DNA of 64,000 nucleotides from Pseudomonas purpurea (GCF_039908635.1 NZ_CP150918.1:3281001-3345000), one strand, 5' to 3'. Shown: positions 1-9,508, counted from the stretch's first letter. Translations and numbers: made by a program. Notes: generated from the letters alone by a model not told the origin.

Positions 1-411
1 GCCAACACCGAGGTGAATGCGGCAATCACCGAGCAACTCAACCGCTATCAAGCCGCACTCAACACCTGCGACCTCGAACGGGTGATGAGCATGTACACGG
101 ACGATGCGGTGTTCATGCCGCAGAACAGCCTCCCGGCCGTGGGCCGCAGCGCTGTTCAAGCGGCCTATCGTCGGGTGTTCGACACGATCAAACTCGATGT
201 GCGCTTCACAATCGATGAAATCCGACTGCTATCACCGGATTGGGCATTTGCCCGTACGCGGTCCAATGGAACGGTCACGATGTTGAACAGCAACCAGCCA
301 GCCAGGCCCGAGGGCAATCAGGAAATGTTCGTGCTGCATCGAGAGGCCGATGGCCAATGGCGCTTCGCGCGCTACATATTCTCCACTACCCAGCCACCCA
401 AACAGCCATGA
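1..411 (+). CDS. DUF4440/SnoaL-like (SgcJ-type) protein, 5' end possibly outside window
   Basis: The reading frame is open from base 1; a GTG at 13 is the first possible start, so the gene may begin upstream. The protein is a small alpha+beta NTF2-like fold: an N-terminal helix (ITEQLNRYQAALNTCDLERV), then the family hallmark of an acidic pair followed by a strand (MYTDDAVFMPQ) and a C-terminal strand ending in WRFARYIFS. Proteins of this family (DUF4440, SgcJ/EcaC) act as small isomerases, hydrolases or binding proteins. No substrate can be assigned. Family placement is fairly sure, function unknown. Confidence 0.7.
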   Translation, partial: ANTEVNAAITEQLNRYQAALNTCDLERVMSMYTDDAVFMPQNSLPAVGRSAVQAAYRRVFDTIKLDVRFTIDEIRLLSPDWAFARTRSNGTVTMLNSNQPARPEGNQEMFVLHREADGQWRFARYIFSTTQPPKQP

Positions 412-509
412 ACGCCAGGCCCCCGCTGATGCAAGGAGACGAAACCAACTGAAGCATGTCCGGTTGGGCCGTGTGTCAGGCCCGACGGTGTTGGAGGTCG
501 GGACTGAAC

Positions 510-854
510 TTACTCTTGCCTGACAATATCGACCGAGATCTCCACCGCCGGAATCATTCCTCTGTTCTCAAGCCAGTGAGTGGTGTTCCTGTCCTCGGGC
601 CAGCCCACTCCTGGCCCATAGTCCGTGGCGACTCCATTTCGATGATCCGTGATCGTTCCTTGCAATATGTAGACGGTGCCGGGTCTGTCTTTATGAGTGT
701 GAATCGGCCCAAAGACACCTCCAGGCTCGATGGTTACCATACGCATCCTGAGTTGGCGCCCTGCCATGCCCTCGATCTCGGGGCCGAGGTCAACCGTTGT
801 CAGTAGCTTGACCGCAACACCTTTCGTCTCCGGTGCTATCTGTTCGTTGCTCAT
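510..854 (-). CDS. Cupin-domain protein (114 aa)
   Basis: A single-domain cupin. Both metal-binding motifs are visible: the first around PGGVFGPIHTHKDRPGTVYILQG (about residues 42-65, two His and a downstream Glu position replaced by Y/Q) and a weaker second near NTTHWLENRG. The start ATG at 854 is chosen because it is preceded by GGAGAG at good spacing; the open frame runs further upstream but without a ribosome site. Small cupins of this kind are often quercetin-dioxygenase-like or sensor proteins; the substrate is unknown. It faces the DUF4440 gene tail to tail. Confidence 0.75.
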   Translation of the reverse strand: MSNEQIAPETKGVAVKLLTTVDLGPEIEGMAGRQLRMRMVTIEPGGVFGPIHTHKDRPGTVYILQGTITDHRNGVATDYGPGVGWPEDRNTTHWLENRGMIPAVEISVDIVRQE

Positions 855-1138
855 CGTGCTCTCCTCTCTGTACAGACAGGACCTGACTGGAAGTAGATAC
901 CCTGCATGCGTGGACTCGGGTACGCACAGGGAAACAATCTGTCGACGGGACACCATTTTTATCGTCGCGATGTCGAGGGGGTGCGAACACACAAGGTCCA
1001 CGCTTGCATCACCGGCCACGGTCAAATCGAAAGAGTGCTCCGCTTTCGTGATTTGCTCGGGGCGCCCCTATGATTCACCAACGGTATCAAGCCTTGAAAA
1101 TGGGTGAGCGGATGACCACCTGACCTGCCCTTCACCGA

Positions 1139-1363
1139 CTACGCAGAGGGTAGACACAGGTGTGCAATCGCAGCTTGAGCCATCTCAATCTCGGCAATGG
1201 CGTCTTGGGCATGATCGGCCTTTACCCAATTAAATCGGGGATCGCCAACAATTGCGCCAATTGACTTCCTGCACAGTTCGTCGGTTTCCAAGCCTTGCCG
1301 GCAAGCCACCGCCATTACCGTTCTTAGCGCTATCTCAAGCGCAACCACTCGATCTTCGCTCAT
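1139..1363 (-). CDS. Small hypothetical protein (74 aa)
   Basis: A 74-residue mostly helical protein beginning MSEDRVVALEIALRTVM and rich in Ala, Glu and Ile. No domain is recognised. The frame has codon use like its GC-rich neighbours and lies between the cupin gene and the tRNA-Cys remnant. Its left end is only a few bases from the preceding intergenic region. It resembles short conserved Pseudomonas proteins, but I cannot name a family. Confidence 0.5.
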   Translation of the reverse strand: MSEDRVVALEIALRTVMAVACRQGLETDELCRKSIGAIVGDPRFNWVKADHAQDAIAEIEMAQAAIAHLCLPSA

Positions 1364-1489
1364 GACGCAAGCCTCTGTGTAGAGCGTTAAGCGTAGACCA
1401 ATCCCAACTTCAATGAATCACGCCGCAGCGTTCAGGTACGGACCTCCCTGAAAATTGCGGGGTGTGTGACTTTCCAACAGGCAAAAAAA

Positions 1490-1512
1490 CCCGTAGATCA
1501 TTGATCTACGGG
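1490..1512 (-). terminator. Hairpin downstream of tRNA-Cys remnant
   Basis: A near-perfect palindrome (CCCGTAGATC / GATCTACGGG) with an A/T-rich flank. The same palindrome lies at 35811-35840 just downstream of the intact tRNA-Cys, so it is the tRNA terminator duplicated with the attachment site. Confidence 0.75.
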
Positions 1513-1522
1513 TTTTCAAGAG

Positions 1523-1560
1523 TGGAGGCCGAGGTCGGAATCAAACCGGCGTATGCGGCC
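1523..1560 (-). pseudogene. Internally deleted tRNA-Cys copy (attachment-site remnant)
   Basis: Bases 1523-1553 match the 3' part of the tRNA-Cys at 35847-35920 (CCA end, acceptor strand and T arm, one mismatch), and 1554-1560 match its 5' acceptor end. The anticodon and D arms, about 37 bases, are missing. This is seen directly by comparing the two places. It marks the left boundary of the tRNA-Cys island. Confidence 0.8.
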
Positions 1561-1567
1561 CCAAGGC

Positions 1568-4420
1568 TTACATGGAGTACTTCACACCCAGTTGCGCCTC
1601 ACCCGCGGTGTAGTCGTGCGTGCCCGTCTCGAAACCGAGCGAGCCCCATACGCTAACAGCCTTGCTGACATTGCCTTGCAGGCCGACCTTGCCCTCGAAC
1701 CGGTTGGCCGACAAGCCATCGCTGACTTTAATACCGTCAAACGCGAGGTTCTGAGAAGCGGGACCATGCCACCAGTTCACCTCGACGAACGGACGCATCT
1801 GCTTCATACCACTATCGCTGTCGACATTACCGTGCACCCGCACACCAAGACGCGTTGTCACGTCGACGCTGGCCTGGTCCGACACAACCGTGCCATTGCG
1901 CTCCGCGTGGTTCCCCGCCTGGTACCTCGAAACGATGACCTGCCCTTGTGGCTCGATGAACATCCGGGTGTTCCCCGCCTCGTAGATCGGGAACGAGTAG
2001 CCGGCTTCAAGCGACGCCGGGAAGTTGCTGGACTTGTAGCGCTCCGTCGGCAGGCCCTGACCGCTGACCTTATTGTCGAACCTGCCGTACATCAGCCAGC
2101 TGTCCACATACGGTCCGGACAGGATGTCACGATGGCCATACCACGTGCCGTACACACCTGCACTGTAGCCGGCCACCGAGCCACGCGAACTAATGCGCCC
2201 GTTGTCCGCCTGACTTCTGGAGCTGCCATAAGCAACCATTGCACCGACACGGATGCTGCCCTCTTCGCCAACCTGGAATTGAGCCAAGTCACCGCCTGCA
2301 TGAATCAGATAGCTGGTATCGGAAATGTCCATAGTGCCGGCGCCAGTTCGCTCGCTGGTCTTGCCCACTACACGTATCCAAGTGTTCTCGTCCGAGGATG
2401 TGTTCAGATCCTTGCCTTCCATGCCCGGTGCCTGGCCCTGGCGTTCATGCAACGTATGGAACAGCATGGTCGAAGCGGCGAGTTTATTGTTCAGATACGA
2501 GCCCACTTCTGGCCTCAACTGCTGCTGCGGAATCGGAGCGGGAGTTGGAGTTGGCGGACACAACAAGGCATTCGTGGCGCACGTCGCGCCCGACGAGACC
2601 AGATACCAGGAATCGCTCGTGCCGCCGTTGCCGCCTCGCATAAGGCTGTAGTCGTAAGGGCCGGCTGCGAGGGTGCCATTACCCTGACGATACCCGTCCG
2701 AGCTGCTCGACAGGCTGAAGGCATTCGGATCGGTGGTGGCGCCGTTCCTTGTGTCCACAACCATGATTCCTTTGTCGGTCTGCGCCCCGTTACCGCCGGC
2801 ATGTTTGATCACCAGCGATGTGTTGCCCGAAGCACGGCCGCCGTCCAGCACCAGGCGATCAGTCGGCGAACTATCGTCGCTTTTTACCGTATTCAGAACG
2901 ACTGTACCGTTGTTGCCAACGTAGTCGCCCTTGATCGTCAGCGTGTTGCCCACGCTGCCACCCGCCAGGTTCACTGTGCCGTTGTTAACGAGGCCGCTGG
3001 CAAGCGTAAAGTTGCTCACTGGCGAGGCGCTATTGCCTGCCAACGCGTTGAGAGCACTCACTGTGCCGTCGTTTACTACCTTACCGCTCACCGTGCCCAA
3101 GCCTGACAGCGTACCGCCGCTGGCGATTGTCACATCACCCGCACCCTTGGCATTCAGCGTGGCGGCAGGATGGGTGGCATCGCCCACGATCAGAGTGCCG
3201 CCCTTGATCGCCGTGCCGCCGGTGAACAATGTATTGACGCCGTTGAGTACGGTAGTACCGCTCAGTGAAGTCACGGTGCCAGTGCCGCTGATGGTCGGAG
3301 AAAACTGATAATTGCCCGTTGTATCCGTGTGATTGAAGACAAGGCTACTGGTGCTGTCAGTCAAGAACAACGAAGGCGCGACAAGCGTTCCAGGGGCAAC
3401 CGCGGCCGCTCCCTCCTTGGCGCCAATAGCCAGGGAGGTACCCGCGCCGCCCCCGACTTCCACGCCTGCAGCTGCCTTCACCAAGCCTTGGTTGGCGATC
3501 TCCAGCGTGCCTACGCCTGCGCCTCCAGGATCGGTGTAACCGATAAGCAACTGACTTGTAGTTCCCGTGTCCCAGATCGACCCTACGCCGCTCACAGACG
3601 CCGTGCCAATACCCGTACTCGACGACACAACCTGGCCACCTTCGCTTTGCAGGACACCACCGTTGCTAATATTAAGAGAACCGGTCCCTTGGCCTCCAAC
3701 AGTGAGCTGACCATTGGTGATTGTCCATTTCGAGCCCGGCCCGGAGATGTCCACTGTACCGGTGCTGCCTTGACCATAACCAACGGTAGAGCCACTGTTG
3801 CTGATAACCTGAGCGCCATGACTGATGGTGAGTGACCCGATACCGTTGGTCCCGACCGTGATCCCGGAGCCCGTTTGCGTCGTGGCCAGCAACTGCGAAC
3901 CAGCGCCGTCTACCACCACGCTCCCGGTGCCACCGGTGTTCTGGCCGATATTGAGAAACACCAGGCCGACCTTGCCGCCCCCGCTGATGTTTAGCGCACC
4001 GTCACCACCACCGCCCACTGCGGTAGTCCCGCCAGTGAGGGCGGTATTCGTGACATCCACACCATCGTACCAAGCGCCACCATCGACGTTGATCGTGCCA
4101 TTGCTGCCAGCGTCAAAGCCAAGGACGGACCCAGAGGATCCACCAGAGACGGTCCCCGATTGAACGGTGCCCGTATTTAAGATCGTCAGCGTGCCAGTTC
4201 CCGATTGGCCGACATAGAGTGCTCCGGTGTTTATCCATGGGCTCGCATGCGTACCTGGAACCGTCTCGGTGGCCCCGTTGTCGATCACTGTGTCCGCCAA
4301 CGCAGGTGCGCACAGCGATACCGAGAACAGCATCGCTGCAGACCTCAGCAATGACACTTCGGATACAGCCTGCGCCACACCTAGCGATGCATTCCAGACA
4401 AGTTGGTAGCTCTTGTTCAT
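1568..4420 (-). CDS. Type Va autotransporter with strand-loop-strand repeat passenger (950 aa)
   Basis: Begins MNKSYQLVWN, the typical extended signal peptide of large autotransporters, followed by a hydrophobic core ending at ALADT (about residue 43). The passenger (about 45-650) consists of repeated beta units with the pattern GTGSLxIxNGG / GxxSTVxYGxG, typical of AIDA-like beta helices. A Pro-rich linker (PPTPTPAPIPQQQ) leads to the C-terminal beta-barrel (about 700-950), ending with an aromatic-hydrophobic pattern (LGVKYSM). The ATG at 4420 is chosen because AGGAAA precedes it and the signal peptide starts there; longer upstream frames lack both. It should be displayed on the outer membrane; adhesion is the usual role, inferred only. 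Its stop lies 8 bases from the tRNA remnant. Confidence 0.9.
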   Translation of the reverse strand: MNKSYQLVWNASLGVAQAVSEVSLLRSAAMLFSVSLCAPALADTVIDNGATETVPGTHASPWINTGALYVGQSGTGTLTILNTGTVQSGTVSGGSSGSVLGFDAGSNGTINVDGGAWYDGVDVTNTALTGGTTAVGGGGDGALNISGGGKVGLVFLNIGQNTGGTGSVVVDGAGSQLLATTQTGSGITVGTNGIGSLTISHGAQVISNSGSTVGYGQGSTGTVDISGPGSKWTITNGQLTVGGQGTGSLNISNGGVLQSEGGQVVSSSTGIGTASVSGVGSIWDTGTTSQLLIGYTDPGGAGVGTLEIANQGLVKAAAGVEVGGGAGTSLAIGAKEGAAAVAPGTLVAPSLFLTDSTSSLVFNHTDTTGNYQFSPTISGTGTVTSLSGTTVLNGVNTLFTGGTAIKGGTLIVGDATHPAATLNAKGAGDVTIASGGTLSGLGTVSGKVVNDGTVSALNALAGNSASPVSNFTLASGLVNNGTVNLAGGSVGNTLTIKGDYVGNNGTVVLNTVKSDDSSPTDRLVLDGGRASGNTSLVIKHAGGNGAQTDKGIMVVDTRNGATTDPNAFSLSSSSDGYRQGNGTLAAGPYDYSLMRGGNGGTSDSWYLVSSGATCATNALLCPPTPTPAPIPQQQLRPEVGSYLNNKLAASTMLFHTLHERQGQAPGMEGKDLNTSSDENTWIRVVGKTSERTGAGTMDISDTSYLIHAGGDLAQFQVGEEGSIRVGAMVAYGSSRSQADNGRISSRGSVAGYSAGVYGTWYGHRDILSGPYVDSWLMYGRFDNKVSGQGLPTERYKSSNFPASLEAGYSFPIYEAGNTRMFIEPQGQVIVSRYQAGNHAERNGTVVSDQASVDVTTRLGVRVHGNVDSDSGMKQMRPFVEVNWWHGPASQNLAFDGIKVSDGLSANRFEGKVGLQGNVSKAVSVWGSLGFETGTHDYTAGEAQLGVKYSM

Positions 4421-5506
4421 ATGTAATTTCCTAATGGTAAAAGAGTTTGCACAGATTGCGCATGCGCGAAATACATAATGCCAATCCATAGCAAAGCCAG
4501 ACCCATGCCCTTGGCGCAATCGGATATATACAGTTGATATTGAGCGTTGCGCCCACACCTACAGCCTTCCTTATCACTCTTGCAATGAAAGAAAGACCGA
4601 AGCAACAGATTGACTACTAGAGGAAGACCGTAGCAAGTCGTTAATTATTATATATTGGCATATCTTTGAAATATGACCGAACCTTGCAAAGTCGCTACTT
4701 ACTACTGCACAACGACACCTGCATGAACGCAATCATTTAAAGTCAGTTTGGAGCTACACTTTCAACGGTTTATTGCTTACATCCGCCAAAAAAACCAACG
4801 CCCCGGCCAAGTACCGCCCCCAAACTGGAAACAATACAGTGCCGCACTAAAAACGCGCAGCTCACTGTTGAACTGATTAGATAAATCCCTGTAACGGCAT
4901 AGTTGGGTGGAGGTGGAGGCGTGCGAATTCTTAGCGACGCAGCGATCCGATCTTCCTCACCCTCAAAGGTTTGTATGGCCGCCTAGTATATAACTTGTCC
5001 GCCAGCCTGTAAGGTGCCTCACGGTGCGGCGAACCGTCACATCTCCCTCGCCGTATTGCGATGGATACCGAAGTAGCGCGCAACCACGCGATCACGCTTG
5101 TCCTCGACCATCACGCCGCAACTTACTTTGATGTATTAGTCCACGGGAAACATCCTTCCCGCCTTTCTTACACACTTTCAGGCACACCAGACTTTTCGCC
5201 AGACCTGAATACCAATCAGATTGATTAGTATTTTGGCGGCGACACTAAACAAGCAACGTACTTACCCCTGGCGCCACGAAGCGTGAAAGTAAACACTGAT
5301 TGGAACCACCTATAATTCACCCTCCCTTCACTGCTACATATGCACATAAGCTATCAAGCTTATGACATTTCGTCATATTGATAATCTTTAATCACGGAAA
5401 TAGGCAAATGCTATTGACGCGCTTAAGGAGTCCGCGAGCAACATTCCAGAATTTGCCAAAATACGCGCCCACTACCTGACCCGAGCCTCACATAAACTGC
5501 TCGACC
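4421..5506. other. Gene-poor, AT-rich stretch
   Basis: No frame here has a credible start, ribosome site and protein-like composition. The part upstream of 4421 should contain the autotransporter promoter. A small inverted repeat (CATAAGC / GCTTATG, about 5346-5365) is present. Otherwise I see nothing I can name; it looks like degraded intergenic DNA in a recombination-prone region. Confidence 0.5.
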
Positions 5507-5572
5507 GAGGTCGCCGACAACGTGCGTGGCGCCCTGGATGCAAAGATGACGCTTGCGGTACTGATGATGCCG
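5507..5572 (+). pseudogene. Remnant of the 69-aa repeated gene family
   Basis: Matches the C-terminal coding part of the gene at 13426-13635 (VADNVRGALD ... KMTLAVLM) with an in-frame internal deletion of about 27 bases and no 5' half. Fourth and most degraded copy in the window. Confidence 0.65.
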
Positions 5573-5596
5573 GGTGGCCATGGTGGCTCCAGATGT

Positions 5597-5624
5597 AAAA
5601 AGCCCAGCGCGGGGGCTGGGCTTT
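5597..5624 (-). terminator. Rho-independent terminator
   Basis: Stem AAGCCCAGC / GCTGGGCTT with a T run on the minus strand, directly after the stop codon of the gene at 5627-5818. Confidence 0.75.
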
Positions 5625-5626
5625 GG

Positions 5627-5818
5627 TTATTTTCTGTTTTCCATCATCTTGTCGGCGAGAGCTTTGGCCCGCTCAACCAACAGGTTCTGCCTGTCTTCAT
5701 GAGTGGCCTCTCCTACAACCGGTGCAGTCAGATTGCTTTCTGCAATCAACGCAGCGCAGAAGTATTGATCCCAAACTCTTTGCTCCGACACCGGTTTGTT
5801 CAGTTGGTCGGCGTCCAT
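5627..5818 (-). CDS. Small hypothetical protein (63 aa)
   Basis: Starts MDADQLNKPVSEQRVWDQYF; the ATG at 5818 has a strong AAGGAG site six bases upstream, better than the upstream in-frame alternatives. The protein is helical and charged, with a C-terminal segment ALADKMMENRK. A clean terminator follows at once, so it is a monocistronic unit. Proteins like this are common in Pseudomonas prophages and islands, but I recognise no domain. Confidence 0.65.
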   Translation of the reverse strand: MDADQLNKPVSEQRVWDQYFCAALIAESNLTAPVVGEATHEDRQNLLVERAKALADKMMENRK

Positions 5819-6017
5819 ATACGGCTCCTTCTGATGAGGTAGCACCGCTATTTTACGCCCGGATTGCGAACAACCCGCGTCGCTGGAGATAGTCGGCAAA
5901 CTGAGTGGCGCTTGGGTGATCCGGTGCCGTCGATTTCATTGAAGGTACCGAGACCTTTCGGCGGATACGGTCGGTTCACGCTCTCACCTTGGCTTAAGAT
6001 CATTAAGTGGCACCGCT

Positions 6018-6218
6018 ATGAGCGAGAAGAACGCGATGAGCACGACTGAAGAGGCAATAATCGCAGCCGCAAGAATGCGCGCCGCAAGCCGGGGAGAAAA
6101 CGAGGCTATGGCTGCCGCATCAGCGCTCGACGTCCTGAGCGCTCTGAAAAAGTCGTTAACTGGAGACAAGTATCAGGAGGCTCTCGAAAAACTGTATCTC
6201 GAGTACACAACCTCATGA
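6018..6218 (+). CDS. Small helical hypothetical protein (66 aa)
   Basis: A short Ala- and Glu-rich helical protein with SALDVLSALKKSLTGDKYQEALEKLYLEY near the C-terminus. A second ATG at 6036 is an alternative start; neither has a strong ribosome site. No family recognised. It lies in a region of island debris, so expression is uncertain. Confidence 0.45.
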   Translation: MSEKNAMSTTEEAIIAAARMRAASRGENEAMAAASALDVLSALKKSLTGDKYQEALEKLYLEYTTS

Positions 6219-6780
6219 TCTGAGCCTGCTGTACTCACTCACGGCATATCTATCCCCTCCACATCTCATCGAGCAGCGTCTGTTCTCCCAGTCGAAACAG
6301 CGCAAGCGACTGCATGTCCCCTGTCTTCGGGCCAAAGCCTTACACTTCGATGCGCCCACTCGCTGAGCGCATCGCCAGTACACCCACTCAGCACGGACCA
6401 AGCTCACCCGACTCACTATCATCAGCGATCTTGCACAGCGACCGGACAGCGTCTCGCCAACCTTCACGCTTGAACTCATACTTTGACGGTCGATTTGCGT
6501 CTGCATGCACGCGTGACCATGCAGGACGGAGATGACGAAGCCTTGATAGCAAAATAGCGCTTCCAGCGCCGACGCTGGCCTTGTTGACTTGCGGGCTCGT
6601 CAACAATGTGTGAAGCAGGTAGGTGACGCTACTCAAGGGCATAAGAGATGTGACAACTATCCTGAGACCGAGTGTTTCTCATCACCCATCGCGCCTGCTG
6701 TGCTGGCGACTGTCAGCGCCACGCCGCAAGCCAGCAGAGAGAGCGCAGCAAAAGCGCCCATCACATGCAGAGTAAGGCAT
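6219..6780. other. Gene-free stretch
   Basis: No credible coding frame or RNA gene seen. The open frames on either strand lack ribosome sites and family signatures. It ends in a truncated copy of the 69-aa gene. Confidence 0.45.
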
Positions 6781-6912
6781 CTGGAGCTTTCAAACTTTGA
6801 GCAACGCGGATCAGCCGACGTTGCTGACAACGTGCGTGGCGCCCTGGACACGATCGACAAGAATGAAGAGTTCATCAAGATGACGCTAGCGGTGCTGATG
6901 ACGCCAGAGTAA
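6781..6912 (+). pseudogene. 5'-truncated copy of the 69-aa gene
   Basis: Encodes LELSNFEQRGSADVADNVRG then a C-terminus ending KMTLAVLMTPE, nearly identical to the last 44 residues of the proteins at 13426 and 20618. A Trp-Val pair is reduced to Phe at the WVEQRG site and the start half is absent. Confidence 0.75.
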
Positions 6913-7128
6913 GCCTCGATATGGCGGACCATCGCATACTCTGCGTAGTGGTCCGATAACGGATTGGAATGACTTTCCAGCATCCGCCCGTAAATAAAAG
7001 CTTAGATGCCACTGCAAATTCAATGGGTACCATTTTTGTACCACCAATACAGAAAGCTGAGCGAGTCGGATGGTGCCCGCACCAAATGCCGTCGGCAAAC
7101 TTTGTCGACAGTGCCGCGCTCTCCAATC

Positions 7129-7275
7129 CTAGGGTCTGTACGAAAAGTCGCCGAGTGGCAATCAGGCAAGGCAAAAACAGGCGAGGAAGCGGAGTTTACG
7201 GGTTGTAAATGAGCATTCCGAGCCTGTTTTTAACGTAGCATGATCGACACGCAGGCAGTTTTCGTACAGAGCCTA
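7129..7275. mobile_element. MITE copy 1, IS5-type ends
   Basis: A non-coding element of about 141 bases with terminal inverted repeats GGGTCTGTACGAAAA / TTTTCGTACAGAGCC flanked by CTA on both sides. A second copy with a few mismatches lies at 29179-29325, and the same end sequence bounds the transposase element at 29326-30267. It is therefore a miniature element likely moved in trans by that transposase. It contains an internal inverted repeat (AAAACAGGC / GCCTGTTTT). Confidence 0.85.
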
Positions 7276-7351
7276 AAACCCATTCACAACAGACAACCAA
7301 TCCCCCAGGACAACATCATAACTACCGTTGGCAATCTGGTCTGAGAAGCGA

Positions 7352-7537
7352 TTACGCAACGTTTCGGTCGTTGTCAGTGACGAATCGAAAGCTTTCAATG
7401 CCCCCTAACGACAGCAAAAGATGAGACATATGCCCAGCACCGGCACCCATCTCGAAAAATCTCCCAGGTTCCAGTCCAGAGATCCGTTCTTTGAGGTACA
7501 TCAACTGCAGTATCGTACCTGGTGGCAAAACGTCCAT
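7352..7537 (-). pseudogene. Truncated class I SAM methyltransferase, N-terminal fragment
   Basis: Starts with a strong AAGGAGG ribosome site and ATG at 7537. The product contains the SAM-binding motif I (FFEMGAGAGHMSHLLLSLG, residues about 28-46) and then loses similarity and stops after 61 residues, where a full enzyme would have over 200. The downstream end adjoins MITE debris. It diverges from the glycosyltransferase gene at 7762 and may once have belonged with that cluster as a sugar or lipid methylase. Confidence 0.6.
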
Positions 7538-7761
7538 GGGGACCTCCTTTTCGGTCACTACGCTTCTCATCGCTCGCGGACCTCGTCCATCAGGACAAGG
7601 GCTAACGCGCCAAGCGCCACCTCAGTGTTTGGGAAATCAAGCGTCATGGGCCAATTAAGAAAAATTTTGCTGGAACTATGGCTCATCATACCGGCATAGG
7701 TATACTTCGCCGAAGCTCATGCGGCCAAGTTATTTTATAAAACCTTGAGAACACATTAAAG

Positions 7762-8700
7762 ATGAAGCTTTCAATAGTATCCACTCTATACCAATCAGAA
7801 AAATACATTGATGAGTTTTACAGAAGATCAAAGTTAGCCGCAGAGACTTATGCTGGAGAGAGCTACGAGATAATTTTTGTCAATGACGGGTCCCCCGACA
7901 ACAGCGTAAACATCGCCATAGAAATATCAAAAATAGATAAACACGTCACCGTAATTGATTTATCGAGAAACTTCGGTCATCACAAGGCCATGATGACGGG
8001 GCTAGCACATTCAAGTGGCGAACAGGTTTTTTTGATTGATAGCGACTTAGAGGAAGAGCCTGAGTGGCTGACCACCTTTGCAGACATCATTAACAACAGT
8101 AGCGACCTGGATGTTGTTTACGGAATACAAAATAATCGAAAAGGAGGACAAACTGAAAAGCTATCTGGATATTTATTCTACCGGTTATTCAGAATACTTA
8201 CTGGCATAGACCAACCTGACAACATTGTCACCGCAAGACTAATGTCACGACGATATGTCGACGCGTTGCTAATGCACAAAGAACGTGAACTGAACATAGG
8301 CGGCATCTGGATTATTACTGGGTTCAAACAATCAGCTATCGAAATAAAAAAACACAACACCAGCCCAACAACATATTCGCTTCGAAAAAAAATAAGCCAC
8401 TTGGTTAATGCTGTAACATCCTTCAGTAGCTTTCCTTTGGTCTTCACCTTCTATTCCGGGTTAGTTATTTCCGCCACCGCTATGGGCTTCATCTTTTTAC
8501 TGATAATTCAATACCTGTCACACTCATCAGTACCGAGTGGTTATACTTCAATAATCGCCTCAATCTGGCTTTTTTCTGGCCTGATAATTTCTTTCTTAGG
8601 GATACAGGGAATCTACATATCAAAGATATTTATGGAAATAAAACAGCGCCCTTACACCATCATAAAAGAAATTCATAATTCAGGAGGCGACAATGTTTAA
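7762..8700 (+). CDS. GT2 family glycosyltransferase, DPM/GtrB-like (312 aa)
   Basis: The N-terminal GT-A domain opens MKLSIVSTLYQSEKYIDEFY, with the nucleotide-sugar site FVNDGSPDNS (about residues 55-64) and a metal-binding acidic motif IDSDLEEEPEW (about 91-101). Two hydrophobic C-terminal helices (about 232-252 and 262-285) anchor it in the membrane, as in undecaprenyl-phosphate sugar transferases (GtrB, ArnC, DPM1). It probably transfers a sugar from a nucleotide donor to a lipid carrier. It overlaps the next gene by 8 bases. Both are AT-rich compared with the surrounding core, a sign of transfer. Confidence 0.88.
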   Translation: MKLSIVSTLYQSEKYIDEFYRRSKLAAETYAGESYEIIFVNDGSPDNSVNIAIEISKIDKHVTVIDLSRNFGHHKAMMTGLAHSSGEQVFLIDSDLEEEPEWLTTFADIINNSSDLDVVYGIQNNRKGGQTEKLSGYLFYRLFRILTGIDQPDNIVTARLMSRRYVDALLMHKERELNIGGIWIITGFKQSAIEIKKHNTSPTTYSLRKKISHLVNAVTSFSSFPLVFTFYSGLVISATAMGFIFLLIIQYLSHSSVPSGYTSIIASIWLFSGLIISFLGIQGIYISKIFMEIKQRPYTIIKEIHNSGGDNV

Positions 8701-9508
8701 CCCTCCCCCAACCGCCAGCTATGGAGTTCTTCAAAGAGCAACATCAGAAAACCCAATCGATTTAGCTGTAGAACAAATCAGCGCCTTGGGGTATGCGACC
8801 ATACCGTCAGGAATTAGCACCAAAGAACTTAATAGCTTTAAAAATGACTTCGACTCAAACCGCGCCCAATACATTGAAACTTTTGGACTAGAGAAGCTTT
8901 CGTCTACTGACGAACTGAATACCGTACGTGCTCCGCTGACACACGGACCAGAATCCTTCCTTAAAATCGCAACCAGCGAGAAACTGTTATCGCTCATCGG
9001 AAAACTAATACACGGGCAATTCATTTTAAATCAACAAAACAGCATTATTAATCCTCCAAAAAAACAGTATAACCAAGGAGCATGGCATAGAGACCTGCCA
9101 TATCAACACTTCACATCCAGCAGCCCCATTGCTATAAACGCTATATTTTGTGTAGACGACTTTACAAAAGACAATGGCGCAACATTTATCTTGCCAGCCT
9201 CCCACAAATCCAACAAATTCCCCTCATCTGAATACATAGATAAAAATGCGATTCAAATCGAGGCGAACGCTGGAGATTACATCATTCTGGATTGCATGCT
9301 TTTTCACGCAGGAGGATTCAACTCAACTAGTTTTTCTCGAAGAGGCGTAAACCACGTATATACCATCCCATTCTTCAAACAACAAATAAATTTGCCAGAC
9401 AACATTGACGCTAAAAATTTATCAGAAGACATTAAAAACCTGCTAGGTTTTAGATACAGCGAGCCTAAAAACATTCTAGATTTCCTCGATAGCCGACCCA
9501 AAATGTAA
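8693..9508 (+). CDS. Phytanoyl-CoA dioxygenase (PhyH) family protein (271 aa)
   Basis: A Fe(II)/2-oxoglutarate oxygenase. The facial triad is visible: HRD in GAWHRDLPYQHF (about residues 125-136) and a distal His in LDCMLFHAGGFNSTSFSRRGVNH (about 199-220) with Arg for 2-oxoglutarate. NGATFILPASHKSNKFP is a PhyH hallmark. The ATG overlaps the end of the glycosyltransferase gene, indicating translational coupling, so it probably hydroxylates a glycan- or lipid-linked substrate in the same pathway; that is inference. Low GC like its partner. Confidence 0.87.
   Translation: MFNPPPTASYGVLQRATSENPIDLAVEQISALGYATIPSGISTKELNSFKNDFDSNRAQYIETFGLEKLSSTDELNTVRAPLTHGPESFLKIATSEKLLSLIGKLIHGQFILNQQNSIINPPKKQYNQGAWHRDLPYQHFTSSSPIAINAIFCVDDFTKDNGATFILPASHKSNKFPSSEYIDKNAIQIEANAGDYIILDCMLFHAGGFNSTSFSRRGVNHVYTIPFFKQQINLPDNIDAKNLSEDIKNLLGFRYSEPKNILDFLDSRPKM

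Noticed and set aside
1553..3106. 517-codon plus-strand frame opposite the autotransporter
   Set aside because: Antisense shadow; the minus strand encodes clear passenger and barrel motifs.
4421..5506. Possible small genes in the AT-rich gap
   Set aside because: No frame combines a start, ribosome site and protein-like sequence.
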